Source: an uncultured Alphaproteobacteria bacterium | GTDB lineage: Bacteria > Pseudomonadota > Alphaproteobacteria > HIMB59 > GCA-002718135 | Length of the DNA: 64,000 nt | Assembly: GCA_902616075.1 (NCBI GenBank) | Contig: CACMRK010000001.1 | Location: forward strand, 124,001-188,000 | Reading direction: 5' to 3' | In this document: positions 44,164 through 53,002 of the stretch, in pieces | How the letters are laid out: each line of letters begins with the position of its first letter | Numbering within the stretch: the first letter of the stretch is position 1 | Notes under the pieces: generated by a model | Database searches by the model: none | What the model was told of the DNA's origin: nothing | What the model saw: the letters and a program-made list of their open reading frames with translations, nothing else | Translations under genes and position numbers: made by a program

Positions 44164-45273
44164 TTATACGAATGGAATATCGCAAATTTCTCCTTTGTAT
44201 TTTTTATTTTCAATAATGATATCAAATTGATCTTTAGTTAAAAAGTATGGTTTATTTATCATTGCAATTCCAATAACCATATTAAATGTAGGTGAAAAGA
44301 CTGCAGATCTAATTTCGCCAATTATTTTATCACCAATTGTTAAGTGGATTGCTGATCTTAAATTAATTTTATCAATATTAATCTTTACTCCCATTAATTT
44401 TTTATTAATTCCATTTTCTTTAATTTGAATTAAATTTTCTTTTCCAAGAAATTTAATATCATTTTCTAGATTAACAAATTTATCTAATCCACATTCAAAT
44501 GGATTATCATTTATATCCATATCGTTACCATAAGAAAGTAAAGCACCTTCAATTCTTTCAATTAAATGAGGACAACCTGGTTTAACTTTAAGCTCTTTAC
44601 CTTCTTCAAATAATAAATCGTATAATTCTAAACCTGATTTAGTATCTTCCACATAAATTTCTACTCCGCCCTGTTTTGACCAACCAGATCTAGCAATTAA
44701 ATGTTTGGTATTTTTAAAATTAAAATATTTAAAATTATAAAATTTTAATTCTAAAATTTCTTTACCAAAAACTTTCTCTAACAAATCAAAAGCCTTAGGA
44801 CCTTGAACAGCCATAATATTTACATCAGGTTCAGTAATAGAAACTTCAAAATTTTTCCCTATAGCAAGACCTTTAGCAAATAACATTACGTCTGAATCAG
44901 CAATTGAAATCCACCATTTTTCATTATTAAATTTAAGCACTACGGGATCATTAATCATTCCGCCATTTTCATCAATTATTGGACAATAATAACATTTACC
45001 TTCTTTAGCCTTACTTAAATCCCTACAAGTCATTAATTGAACTAATTGATAAGCGTCCTTACCTTTAATTTCTATTTGTCTTTCAGCTGCTACATCCCAT
45101 ATTTGAACATAATTTTTTAAATGGTTATATGTTTCTTCAAGACTTCCCTCAAAACCTGCAGGAAGTAACATATGATTGTATATTGTATAAGAAGTAACAC
45201 CCTGTTTTTCAATTCTGGAAGAATAAATAGTACTTCTCAACCTTCTTGATTTAGCTACTAATTGATTGGGCAT
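44164..45273 (-). CDS. dmdA: DmdA-type dimethylsulfoniopropionate demethylase (GcvT family)
   Basis: 369 residues, the size of Pelagibacter DmdA. Shared features as I remember them: [13 protein letters not shown] at the start, [55 protein letters not shown] and ISIADSD. The C-terminal half is a GcvT-like barrel with [17 protein letters not shown] and [15 protein letters not shown]. It transfers a methyl group from DMSP to tetrahydrofolate, giving methylmercaptopropionate. It heads a minus-strand unit with two EamA permeases. The alternative is a general GcvT-like aminomethyltransferase, but the N-terminal signature favours DmdA. Confidence 0.78.
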   Translation of the reverse strand: MPNQLVAKSRRLRSTIYSSRIEKQGVTSYTIYNHMLLPAGFEGSLEETYNHLKNYVQIWDVAAERQIEIKGKDAYQLVQLMTCRDLSKAKEGKCYYCPIIDENGGMINDPVVLKFNNEKWWISIADSDVMLFAKGLAIGKNFEVSITEPDVNIMAVQGPKAFDLLEKVFGKEILELKFYNFKYFNFKNTKHLIARSGWSKQGGVEIYVEDTKSGLELYDLLFEEGKELKVKPGCPHLIERIEGALLSYGNDMDINDNPFECGLDKFVNLENDIKFLGKENLIQIKENGINKKLMGVKINIDKINLRSAIHLTIGDKIIGEIRSAVFSPTFNMVIGIAMINKPYFLTKDQFDIIIENKKYKGEICDIPFV

Positions 45274-45341
45274 GGATGACTCGTATAAATATTTGTATTA
45301 AATTAGTCTACATCTAAATAAATTAAATTTGATTTAATGAA

Positions 45342-45512
45342 TCAAAAAAAATAATTGTAGGCAAAGTAAATAGATAAAACAACCAATACTATAGCTACCC
45401 AAATAGATAAATTTGTAAAAAAAGTTTTTAGATTATCATTCGAGCTTAAGAAAGACGGTAAAACCAATAAAAGCACCCCAATCATATAAATAATTGGAAC
45501 AAGCTTATCCAT
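45342..45512 (-). CDS. Small two-helix membrane protein, 56 aa
   Basis: ATG-started frame with two hydrophobic helices: VPIIYMIGVLLLVLPSF (about 5-21) and LSIWVAIVLVVLSIYFAYNY (about 35-54), joined by a polar loop SSNDNLKTFFTN. It begins 3 bases after the stop of the upstream dehydrogenase gene. The conserved-looking loop and the Trp at the start of helix 2 suggest a real small membrane protein. Function unknown. Confidence 0.55.
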   Translation of the reverse strand: MDKLVPIIYMIGVLLLVLPSFLSSNDNLKTFFTNLSIWVAIVLVVLSIYFAYNYFF

Positions 45513-45515
45513 TTA

Positions 45516-46376
45516 TTAATATTTTTCCTTATCGATTAATTCACTCACTAGTAAATCTCCAAATCCTTTTTTTGAAGCTTGTTTGTAAAATGATTTTGCC
45601 ATTTTTGAGAGTTTATTGGCATTTGGTAAATCTGAAACAAGGTCATTAATATAATTTAAATCTTTGTATGTATTATCTACAGAAAAAACATATCCTTTAT
45701 AATTACCTTTTATTGCTTTATCTGCAATTCTATCCAAAGCTCCTGAATTTCCTGAACCCAATCTAGCAACATCACATAAAAGTTTAATATTAATATCTAG
45801 TTTTTTTGCAGATTTAAAAAATTCAATAACACTAGTGGTAGTCATTAATGATAAAAAGTTAGATAATAATTTTGCAGAAGATGCCTTTGATACATCACCA
45901 AAATTAAAAATAGACTTACAAAAAGAATTAAGAAATTTTTTACATTTTAAAAAATTACTTTTTTTACCTCCATAAATTCCACCTAATATACCCTGCTCAC
46001 TTTGAACTGGACCTCCCATTACTCCACAAAAATTATAATTTATTTTTTTTGATTTAAAAATTTTATCCATTTTTAAAGCACCATTTTTATTATGCGTTGT
46101 TAAATCGATTACAAGTGTTTTACTATCAAGTTCTTTTTTAATTTTTTTTGCAACATTTAATGCTACTGGTGTATTTGTTACACATATCATTAAACAATCA
46201 AGTTTTTGTTTTTTGATTTCATTATATGATTTTAATTCTATAGCCCCAATCTTTTTTAATTTGTTTATAGGTTTTCTATTTTTATGAGCAAAAATAAATA
46301 CATTATGTTTTTTTAATAAATTTTTAGCCATTCCATAGCCCATATAGCCAACACCTATAAAACCTATATTGCTCAT
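45516..46376 (-). CDS. Beta-hydroxyacid dehydrogenase (3-hydroxyisobutyrate dehydrogenase family)
   Basis: 286 residues. GFIGVGYMGYGMAKNLLKK binds NAD(P); GGPVQSEQGILGGIYGG is the substrate motif and KLLSNFLSLM carries the catalytic Lys. Compared with the paralogue at 28728 it is shorter and its substrate loop differs (PVQSEQG versus ITGGEHRAKSG), so a different 3-hydroxyacid or semialdehyde is expected. Followed 3 bases later by the small membrane protein gene. Confidence 0.85.
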   Translation of the reverse strand: MSNIGFIGVGYMGYGMAKNLLKKHNVFIFAHKNRKPINKLKKIGAIELKSYNEIKKQKLDCLMICVTNTPVALNVAKKIKKELDSKTLVIDLTTHNKNGALKMDKIFKSKKINYNFCGVMGGPVQSEQGILGGIYGGKKSNFLKCKKFLNSFCKSIFNFGDVSKASSAKLLSNFLSLMTTTSVIEFFKSAKKLDINIKLLCDVARLGSGNSGALDRIADKAIKGNYKGYVFSVDNTYKDLNYINDLVSDLPNANKLSKMAKSFYKQASKKGFGDLLVSELIDKEKY

Positions 46377-46425
46377 AATAATAACTATAGTGAAAATTTT
46401 ATTATTTAAAAGTGAATTATCAAAT

Positions 46426-47586
46426 TTAATTATTTCTTGATGAAATAAAAGAAACTACTAAAACAATAATTAGTAGAGGAACACATAAAAGATTTATAAC
46501 TGTCCAATTTGAAAAATATAAAAGAAAACCAGCTGATAATGATCCTATGCCTTGAGTAGAAAAAACGATAAAATCATTTAGACCTTGTGCTGTAAATTTA
46601 TCCTTTTCTTCATAAGAAACAACTAACAAACTCGAGCCTGAAACAAATAAAAAATTCCAGCCAATACCAAGTAGTATTAAACCTAGCATATAAGAATAAT
46701 AGAAATCAAAGAATGTATTGGTTAATATACTTAACAACAAAATAATTACTCCTGCATATATAATATTTGTATTTCCAAACCTTTTAATTAAATCTCCAGA
46801 AAATAAAGAGGGTAAAAACATACCAATGACGTGAAGTTGAATTACGATACTTGTTTCAAACAAAGTAAATTTATTAACAAGATGCATATGTAAAGGGGTA
46901 GCAGTCATGATTATAGCCATTGTAAAATAACCAAGACCAGCGCTTACGATTGATTGTATAATTTTAATATTTTTTAAAAGTTTGAAAATAGTTTCAATTT
47001 CAAATTTACTTTGATTAATAGTATTTTTTGTTTCCTCATAAAAAAATAGAACAAAAAAAGGAATGATTGCTGTAAAAGATAAGAAAATATAACTACCAAG
47101 AAATAAATAACTTGGAAAAAAATCTTTAAAATATTCTGCAAAATTAGATGAAAGTAATGCAGAAACTATACCTAATAATAATATAATTGATATAGATCTT
47201 GGAATAAATTCTTTTTTGACTGATTCAGACGCAGCAAATCGATACTGATGAATAAAAGCTTGTGAGCTGCCTATTAAAAAATTACCTAATGCAAAAATAA
47301 AAAAATTTTCCAAATAAATTGCAATTGAACAAATAATTAAAGCTAAACAACTTAAAAGAGATGAAAATAAAAATCCTTTCTGCCTACCCCAGATGCTCAT
47401 AAACCTAGATGCAATAGGCGCACTTATTGCTATACCTATAATCATTAATGTCATTGGAACTGTTGCTAAAGAATCTTTTAACATTATTTGGGATGTAATG
47501 ATTCCACCTAATAAAACTACAGCCATAGGTGGGAAAGCCGCAATTGTAGAAGAAATACAAATAATAATAAAATTTTTATTAATCAT
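46426..47586 (-). CDS. Major facilitator superfamily transporter
   Basis: 386 residues with twelve hydrophobic segments. The motif between helices 2 and 3, FMSIWGRQKGFLFSSL, is an MFS motif-A variant, and GNTNIIYAGVIILL starts the second half. Likely a drug, amino-acid or organic-acid carrier; the substrate is not readable. Divergent from the aminotransferase operon at 47705, with 118 bases between. Confidence 0.85.
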   Translation of the reverse strand: MINKNFIIICISSTIAAFPPMAVVLLGGIITSQIMLKDSLATVPMTLMIIGIAISAPIASRFMSIWGRQKGFLFSSLLSCLALIICSIAIYLENFFIFALGNFLIGSSQAFIHQYRFAASESVKKEFIPRSISIILLLGIVSALLSSNFAEYFKDFFPSYLFLGSYIFLSFTAIIPFFVLFFYEETKNTINQSKFEIETIFKLLKNIKIIQSIVSAGLGYFTMAIIMTATPLHMHLVNKFTLFETSIVIQLHVIGMFLPSLFSGDLIKRFGNTNIIYAGVIILLLSILTNTFFDFYYSYMLGLILLGIGWNFLFVSGSSLLVVSYEEKDKFTAQGLNDFIVFSTQGIGSLSAGFLLYFSNWTVINLLCVPLLIIVLVVSFISSRNN

Positions 47587-47704
47587 TATAAAAGATAATT
47601 TCTAATTGGTTATATTAATTTGATCACATGTCACTCTTTGATTTCCAATAAAAGTTAATAAAATTATTGAGTAGACAATATTTGCTATTAAGATAAAAAT
47701 AATT

Positions 47705-48595
47705 ATGGTTTCAAGTCATGATTTTGTAGATGATAAAAGAAATAAAAATATTAAAATTTATATCAATGGTAAATTTTATAAAAGAAAAGATGCCAAAATA
47801 TCAGTCTTTGATTCATCTACAATGCTTGGAGATGGTATCTGGGATTCGTTAAGATATCATAATAATAATTTCATTTTTCTAAAAGAACATCTAGATAGGT
47901 TATATAAAGATGCAAAGCTTATCGACTTAAAAATACATTTGACCCGTAAAAAACTTTCAGAAGCACTAATAAAGACTATCAAAATAAATAAAATGAAAAC
48001 AGATGTTCATTTAAGAATAATTGTTTCTAGGGGTATTAAATCAACACCCTATCAATCACCTAAAGTTACAATATCCAAACCAACCATAATCATAATACCT
48101 GAATATAAAAAACCAGATATTAAAGCTTACAAAAAAGGATTAAAATTGGTTACAGTAAAAACTATTAGAGGGCCAATCAATGTTCAAAATCCACAAATAA
48201 ACTCACTTAGTAAATTAAATTGTATTTTAGCATGTATTGAAGCTAATAAAAAGAATGCTGATGAAGCACTAATGTTTGATATTAATGGAAATGTTGCTAC
48301 AAATAATAGCACTCATTTCTTCTTTGTGAAAAATAATACTGTTTTTACTTCAACAGGGAAATATTGTGTTACAGGAATTACAAGACAGAAAATTATAGAT
48401 CTATGTAAAAAAAATAAAATAAAAGTAAAAGAAAAAAATTTTAAATTAAACGAAGTATTAAATGCAGATGAAGCCTTTTGTACAGGATCTTTCGCAGGAA
48501 TTGTACCGGTAAATCAAATAAATAAAAAAAAATACTCATTAAAGAATAATCCTATTACTAAAGAATTAACTAATTTTTATAATAATTTATTTTAA
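47705..48595 (+). CDS. Class IV aminotransferase (BCAT / D-amino-acid transaminase family)
   Basis: 296 residues. The start IYINGKFYKRKDAKISVFDSS and GDGIWDSLRYH are strongly like the C-terminal half of plant branched-chain-aminotransferase-like proteins. PLP Lys is K170 in NSLSKLNCILA; the cofactor loop GNVATNNSTHFFFV and CVTGITRQKI are conserved. It would interconvert a branched-chain or related amino acid and its 2-oxo acid. It abuts the sulfotransferase-like gene with no gap, forming an operon with the FAA-hydrolase-like gene. Confidence 0.88.
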   Translation: MVSSHDFVDDKRNKNIKIYINGKFYKRKDAKISVFDSSTMLGDGIWDSLRYHNNNFIFLKEHLDRLYKDAKLIDLKIHLTRKKLSEALIKTIKINKMKTDVHLRIIVSRGIKSTPYQSPKVTISKPTIIIIPEYKKPDIKAYKKGLKLVTVKTIRGPINVQNPQINSLSKLNCILACIEANKKNADEALMFDINGNVATNNSTHFFFVKNNTVFTSTGKYCVTGITRQKIIDLCKKNKIKVKEKNFKLNEVLNADEAFCTGSFAGIVPVNQINKKKYSLKNNPITKELTNFYNNLF

Positions 48596-49309
48596 ATGAT
48601 TAATTTATTCGTTTGGTCTGGACCAAGAAATATTAGTACTGCATTGATGCGATCTTTTGAAAATAGAAAAGACACAAAAGTTTATGATGAACCTTTTTAT
48701 GCATATTATTTAAAAAAAACTAACTTAAATCATCCAATGAAAGATGAAATTATAGATCACTATCATACAAATGAAGATGAAATTATTAATTTAATCACTA
48801 AAGAAGATAATAAGTATAAAATATTTTATCAAAAACATATGACTCATCATATTTTAGATGAAACACGCTTAGATTGGATTAACAAAGGTATAAATTGCTT
48901 TTTAATCCGTGATCCTGCTAAAGTAATTGTCTCATATTTAAAAAAAAATACTTTAAAATCAATTCAAGATGTAGGTTTTAAAAAACTTTATGAAATTTTC
49001 AAATTATTAAATTCAAAAGAGCCCATAGTAATAAACTCTGATTATTTATTAGCAAGTCCTGAAAAGTATTTAAAAATTTTGTGTCAAAAATTAAATTTAA
49101 ATTTTGATCAAAATATGCTTAATTGGCCAAAAGGCTATAGAGATACAGATGGTATTTGGTCTAAAGTTTGGTATCAAGATGTAATCTCCTCTACTACTTT
49201 TAACACCAAAAATTCTAAAGAATATATTGTGCCAAAAACTTATGAAAATATTTATAAAGAATGTTTAGACATATATGAAGAAATTAATAAGTACGCAATT
49301 AAAGTATGA
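48596..49309 (+). CDS. Sulfotransferase-like P-loop protein linked to class IV aminotransferase
   Basis: 237 residues starting directly after the aminotransferase stop. WSGPRNISTALMRSF (7-21) resembles a 5'-PAPS P-loop and FLIRDPAKVIVSYLKKN the 3'-phosphate-binding motif with its Arg and Ser. The segment VYDEPFYAYYLKKT matches, as I recall, the N-terminal half of plant branched-chain-aminotransferase-like fusion proteins. It may sulfate or phosphate-transfer to a substrate handled by the neighbour. No signal peptide. The next gene overlaps its stop by 4 bases. Function inferred, fold assignment good. Confidence 0.75.
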   Translation: MINLFVWSGPRNISTALMRSFENRKDTKVYDEPFYAYYLKKTNLNHPMKDEIIDHYHTNEDEIINLITKEDNKYKIFYQKHMTHHILDETRLDWINKGINCFLIRDPAKVIVSYLKKNTLKSIQDVGFKKLYEIFKLLNSKEPIVINSDYLLASPEKYLKILCQKLNLNFDQNMLNWPKGYRDTDGIWSKVWYQDVISSTTFNTKNSKEYIVPKTYENIYKECLDIYEEINKYAIKV

Positions 49310-50100
49310 ATAAAGAAGATATTCAAGAAGCATCAAAAATTTTATTTGAACATAGGTTAAATAAAACTGGTTTAAGTTCTTTAAAAAATCTAGAACCTCA
49401 GACAATTAATGAGGCTTATGCAATTCAAGATAATTTAAAACTAAGATACTTAGAACTGAAAGATAATTTCTGTATTGGAAAAAAAGTTGGATGCACATCT
49501 GTAGCTGCACAGAAACAAATGAATATAAAACAACCCTTCTATGGAAATTTATTTAACCGATACAGTTCAAAAAATATTAATTTATTAAATTCTAAAAATT
49601 TCTTTGAACCCTATGTTGAGCCAGAAATTAGCTTCAGAATAAAAGATGATATAAATATTTCTAAAGCACCTTTCATATTTAAAGACTTACATAACTTATT
49701 AGATGGTTTATTTTGTTCAGTTGAAATAGTTGATTTTAGATTTAGAAAACCATTATCAGAGATTGGCGCCTTAAATGTAATATCGACTAATGGAGCCTCA
49801 GAATTTTGGATACGTGATGAAAATTTAATTAAAATTAAAGATGTAGATCTTAACAATTTTGAAGTAAGTTTATTAATAAATGACACAATTGTAGATACTG
49901 GAAATACAAAAAATGTATTGGATAATCCATTAAATGCAGTTCTTTGGCTGATAAACAATCTTGCAGAAAAAGGCGAGCCAATGCTTAAAGGTCAGTTTAT
50001 TAGTTCTGGATCTTGCACTAAAGCATTTAGGATTTATCCTAAAAGTAAAATTAAAGCTGAATTTAATCAATTAGGTTCAATTGAATTTGAATATATTTAA
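49306..50100 (+). CDS. 2-Keto-4-pentenoate hydratase / FAA-hydrolase family enzyme (MhpD-like)
   Basis: 264 residues. The metal-site pattern is VEPEISFRIKDDI (EPE) and SVEIVDFRF, with GKKVGCTS and the C-terminal KGQFISSGSCTKAF typical of MhpD/2-oxopent-4-enoate hydratases and relatives. The reaction is water addition to, or decarboxylation of, a 2-oxo acid. Overlapping the sulfotransferase-like gene by 4 bases, it is part of a three-gene catabolic unit with an aminotransferase that makes 2-oxo acids. Confidence 0.85.
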   Translation: MNKEDIQEASKILFEHRLNKTGLSSLKNLEPQTINEAYAIQDNLKLRYLELKDNFCIGKKVGCTSVAAQKQMNIKQPFYGNLFNRYSSKNINLLNSKNFFEPYVEPEISFRIKDDINISKAPFIFKDLHNLLDGLFCSVEIVDFRFRKPLSEIGALNVISTNGASEFWIRDENLIKIKDVDLNNFEVSLLINDTIVDTGNTKNVLDNPLNAVLWLINNLAEKGEPMLKGQFISSGSCTKAFRIYPKSKIKAEFNQLGSIEFEYI

Positions 50101-50114
50101 GTTATTTAATTATT

Positions 50115-50477
50115 ATGGAAACAAAAGTTTTTTATAACAAATCATGCAGTATTTGTAGTTTTGAAATTAATCACTATAAAAAAACTAAGAATAATATTGA
50201 GTGGGTAGATATAAATAATGTAAATGAATCAAAAATAGAAACAAATAAAAATGCAAAAGAACTTTTAAGACGTCTACATACAAAAAAAAATAATAAAGTT
50301 TTTTCAGGAGTTGATGCTTTTATTGAAATGTGGTTAGAGATACCAAAATACAGGTTTTTGGCAAAAATTATTAGAAAACCAATTATATATCAGATTTCTT
50401 GGGTTATTTATGAAGCTTTTGCATTAATTCTATTTTACAAAAACAAGAATCAACTAAATAAATTAGAAAGAATTTAA
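50115..50477 (+). CDS. DCC/DUF393 family thiol-disulfide oxidoreductase
   Basis: 120 residues. VFYNKSCSICSFEINHYKK carries the CxxC in the DxxCxxC position (Asp replaced by Lys-Ser), followed by VDAFIEMWLEIPKYRFLAKI typical of DUF393. A hydrophobic C-terminal stretch may associate with the membrane. It shares the operon with PsiE and the photolyase-like protein; all gaps are 14 bases or less. Confidence 0.85.
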   Translation: METKVFYNKSCSICSFEINHYKKTKNNIEWVDINNVNESKIETNKNAKELLRRLHTKKNNKVFSGVDAFIEMWLEIPKYRFLAKIIRKPIIYQISWVIYEAFALILFYKNKNQLNKLERI

Positions 50478-50864
50478 ATGAATAATTATTTTGAGTTATT
50501 AGAGAAGTTAGTACTGTCAGTACTTATTGTTTGCACAATCATAGCGATTGGAATGGAAATCCAAGGTATGATTGCAAATTACAAAGTTACACTTGCAGAC
50601 ATTCTCTTGTTATTTATTTATATTGAAATTATTGGAATGATCAAAGAATACTGGGTTTCTAAAATGATAAGAATGAGCTACCCTCTTTTCATTGCAATGA
50701 CAGCTCTAGCCAGAATGATAATTATGCAAAGAAAAGATGTAGATCCATCTGCATATGTGTATGAGTCTGTAGCAATATTGATATTAGCAATCGCAATTGT
50801 AGTATTAAGAGTGCGTCACATGGAAATACTTAATAGGCGCTCAAAAAAATTACCTGACGATTAA
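50478..50864 (+). CDS. PsiE-family (phosphate-starvation-inducible) membrane protein
   Basis: 128 residues with four hydrophobic helices. LLFIYIEIIGMIKEYW and MSYPLFIAMTALARMIIMQRKDVDPSAYVYES are the family's conserved core. The function is unknown, though it is induced on phosphate limitation in other bacteria. Its start follows the DCC gene's stop directly, and the photolyase-like gene follows within 11 bases. Confidence 0.9.
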   Translation: MNNYFELLEKLVLSVLIVCTIIAIGMEIQGMIANYKVTLADILLLFIYIEIIGMIKEYWVSKMIRMSYPLFIAMTALARMIIMQRKDVDPSAYVYESVAILILAIAIVVLRVRHMEILNRRSKKLPDD

Positions 50865-50875
50865 TTAATATTAAA

Positions 50876-52054
50876 ATGTTAAAATCAAATATCAGCTTTG
50901 CTGAAGAGCAACTCCTATCTTATTTGCCTAAAACTGGAAAATATTATGAAGCAAATAGAAATTACAGTGAAGACAGATCTAATAATAATACTACATCTCT
51001 ATTATCTCCATTCATAAGATATAGACTAATTTCTGAAGAACAAGTTTTGAGGGAAGTCTTAAAAAAATATGATCTTAGAGAATGTGAAAAATTTATCCAA
51101 GAAATTTATTGGAGAACTTATTGGAAAGGGTGGCTTGAACATAGACCTTCGGTTTATTCTGATTATTTAGAAGATAGAAATAAATTAATTGAAGAATTTG
51201 GTAATAAAAAATTTTATTTAAATGCAATTTCTGGAAATACAAATCTATCATTTTTTAATAATTGGGTAAATAATCTTAAAGAAAATGGATACTTGCATAA
51301 CCATGTAAGAATGTGGTTTGCCTCAATTTGGATTTTTACTCTTAATTTACCTTGGCAACTTGGAGCAGATTTTTTTATGCAACATTTATTGGATGGCGAT
51401 CCAGCATCTAATACTCTATCATGGAGATGGGTTGCCGGTATACAGACTAAGGGTAAAAATTATTTGGCAAGAAAAAGTAATATAGAAAAATATAGTAATA
51501 TTGAAATATCAGATAATGAAATTTTAAATGAAAATGCAAATCCTTTAATTGAAGAAAAAATTTATAATGTAAATGAACTAAATTTAAATTCTGATTATAA
51601 TCTTGAAGAGATAAAATATATTTTAATACCAACTGATGAATTAAATATTCTAAAAGATTTAAATCATAAAAAAGTAAATGTTTTTACAGGTTTGCCACTA
51701 GAAGATTATAATGATCACTATTTCTCTGAAAAAATAATTAAACATATAAAAAGTATTTGTATTTCATGTTTCAGTGATGATGATTTTTATAAAAATATTA
51801 AAATTGATATTCAATTTGAAAGTTATTTTGAAAGTTTAGATAAATGGATAGAAAAATTTCAAATTCAAGAAATTTATTTACCCTATGTTACAAAGGGAAA
51901 TTGGAAAAAAATTTATAAAAAAATAATTACAAAATACCCATCAATTAATTTTATAATTTTTAATAGAAAATATGATCTTAATAGTTGGATTTTTTCAAAA
52001 AAAGGTTATTTCAAATTTAAACAAAATATTCCAAATCTAATTACAAAAATTTAA
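50876..52054 (+). CDS. Photolyase FAD-binding domain without N-terminal antenna, with alpha/beta C-terminal extension
   Basis: 392 residues. Residues about 10-205 are the photolyase FAD fold: EANRNYSEDRSNNN, LLSPFIRYRL, YWRTYWKGWLEHRP and LDGDPASNTLSWRWVAGIQTKGKNYLARK. The usual N-terminal Rossmann antenna domain is missing; instead residues about 206-392 form an alpha/beta-like tail with ILIPTDEL and KVNVFTGLP, possibly a permuted antenna-like domain. It may act as a light-dependent repair enzyme or a light sensor. It sits after DCC and PsiE and 3 bases before the ABC ATPase gene. Confidence 0.82.
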   Translation: MLKSNISFAEEQLLSYLPKTGKYYEANRNYSEDRSNNNTTSLLSPFIRYRLISEEQVLREVLKKYDLRECEKFIQEIYWRTYWKGWLEHRPSVYSDYLEDRNKLIEEFGNKKFYLNAISGNTNLSFFNNWVNNLKENGYLHNHVRMWFASIWIFTLNLPWQLGADFFMQHLLDGDPASNTLSWRWVAGIQTKGKNYLARKSNIEKYSNIEISDNEILNENANPLIEEKIYNVNELNLNSDYNLEEIKYILIPTDELNILKDLNHKKVNVFTGLPLEDYNDHYFSEKIIKHIKSICISCFSDDDFYKNIKIDIQFESYFESLDKWIEKFQIQEIYLPYVTKGNWKKIYKKIITKYPSINFIIFNRKYDLNSWIFSKKGYFKFKQNIPNLITKI

Positions 52055-52057
52055 ATT

Positions 52058-53002
52058 ATGAAGAATATACTTGAGATAAATAATGTAACTAAATTTTATA
52101 AAAATTCAGTTAAAGCATTAGAAAATGTAAATCTTAATATTAAAGAAGGAGAAATATTTGCTCTACTTGGACCAAATGGTGCAGGAAAATCAACACTGAT
52201 AAACTCAATTTGTGGAATTGTAAATTTTAATACAGGAACGATAAAAATAAATAATATGGATATTATTAAAAATTATCGAACTACTAGAAAAATAACAGGT
52301 ATTGTTCCTCAAGAATTAAATCTTGAATCTTTTGAAACTGTCTGGAACAATGTTAATTATTCTAGAGGTCTTTTTGGTAAGAAGCCTGACCATAATTATA
52401 TAGAAAAGCTTTTAAAACAACTATCCTTATGGGACAAAAAAGATAATAAAATTAAAGAACTATCGGGTGGAATGAAAAGAAGGGTTCTGATAGCTAAAGC
52501 TTTATCTCACCAACCTAAATTATTATTTTTAGATGAACCAACAGCTAGTGTGGATGTTGAATTACGAAAAGATATGTGGGATGTTGTAAAAAAATTAAAT
52601 GAAGATGGAGTAACAATTATTTTAACAACACATTATATTGAAGAAGCTGAAGAGTTAAGTGATAGAGTGGCAGTTATAAACGATGGTAAAATAATTTTAG
52701 TCGATGAAAAAGATAAATTAATTAAAAAACTTGGAGAAAAAACAATTAAAATTGAATTATTTGAACCTATAGAAAAAATAAATGGTAATTTATCAAAATA
52801 TAATTTTACTTTAGATCAAACAAATAAAATCATCTCACATACCTATAATTTAAACTCAAACACAACTGATATTACTGAACTATTAAATGATGTAAAAAAA
52901 GATGGTTATGAAATAAAAGATATTAATACTGAGCAAAGTTCACTAGAAGAGATTTTCATTAAACTAATAAAGGAAAATAATAATGAATTGGTACGGAATT
53001 AA
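52058..53002 (+). CDS. ABC exporter ATP-binding protein (YadG/CcmA-like)
   Basis: 314 residues. Walker A GPNGAGKST (38-46), signature LSGGM (135-139), Walker B LLFLDEPT (155-162) and the H-loop TTHYIEE are all intact. The C-terminal 80 residues (about 230-314) are the typical extension of ABC-2 exporters. It energises the permease that overlaps its end by 20 bases. Substrate could be a lipid, drug or polysaccharide. Confidence 0.95.
   Translation: MKNILEINNVTKFYKNSVKALENVNLNIKEGEIFALLGPNGAGKSTLINSICGIVNFNTGTIKINNMDIIKNYRTTRKITGIVPQELNLESFETVWNNVNYSRGLFGKKPDHNYIEKLLKQLSLWDKKDNKIKELSGGMKRRVLIAKALSHQPKLLFLDEPTASVDVELRKDMWDVVKKLNEDGVTIILTTHYIEEAEELSDRVAVINDGKIILVDEKDKLIKKLGEKTIKIELFEPIEKINGNLSKYNFTLDQTNKIISHTYNLNSNTTDITELLNDVKKDGYEIKDINTEQSSLEEIFIKLIKENNNELVRN

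Noticed and set aside
49611-49958. 115-codon minus-strand open frame
   Set aside because: It lies antisense inside the hydratase gene, which has family motifs; no recognisable features of its own.
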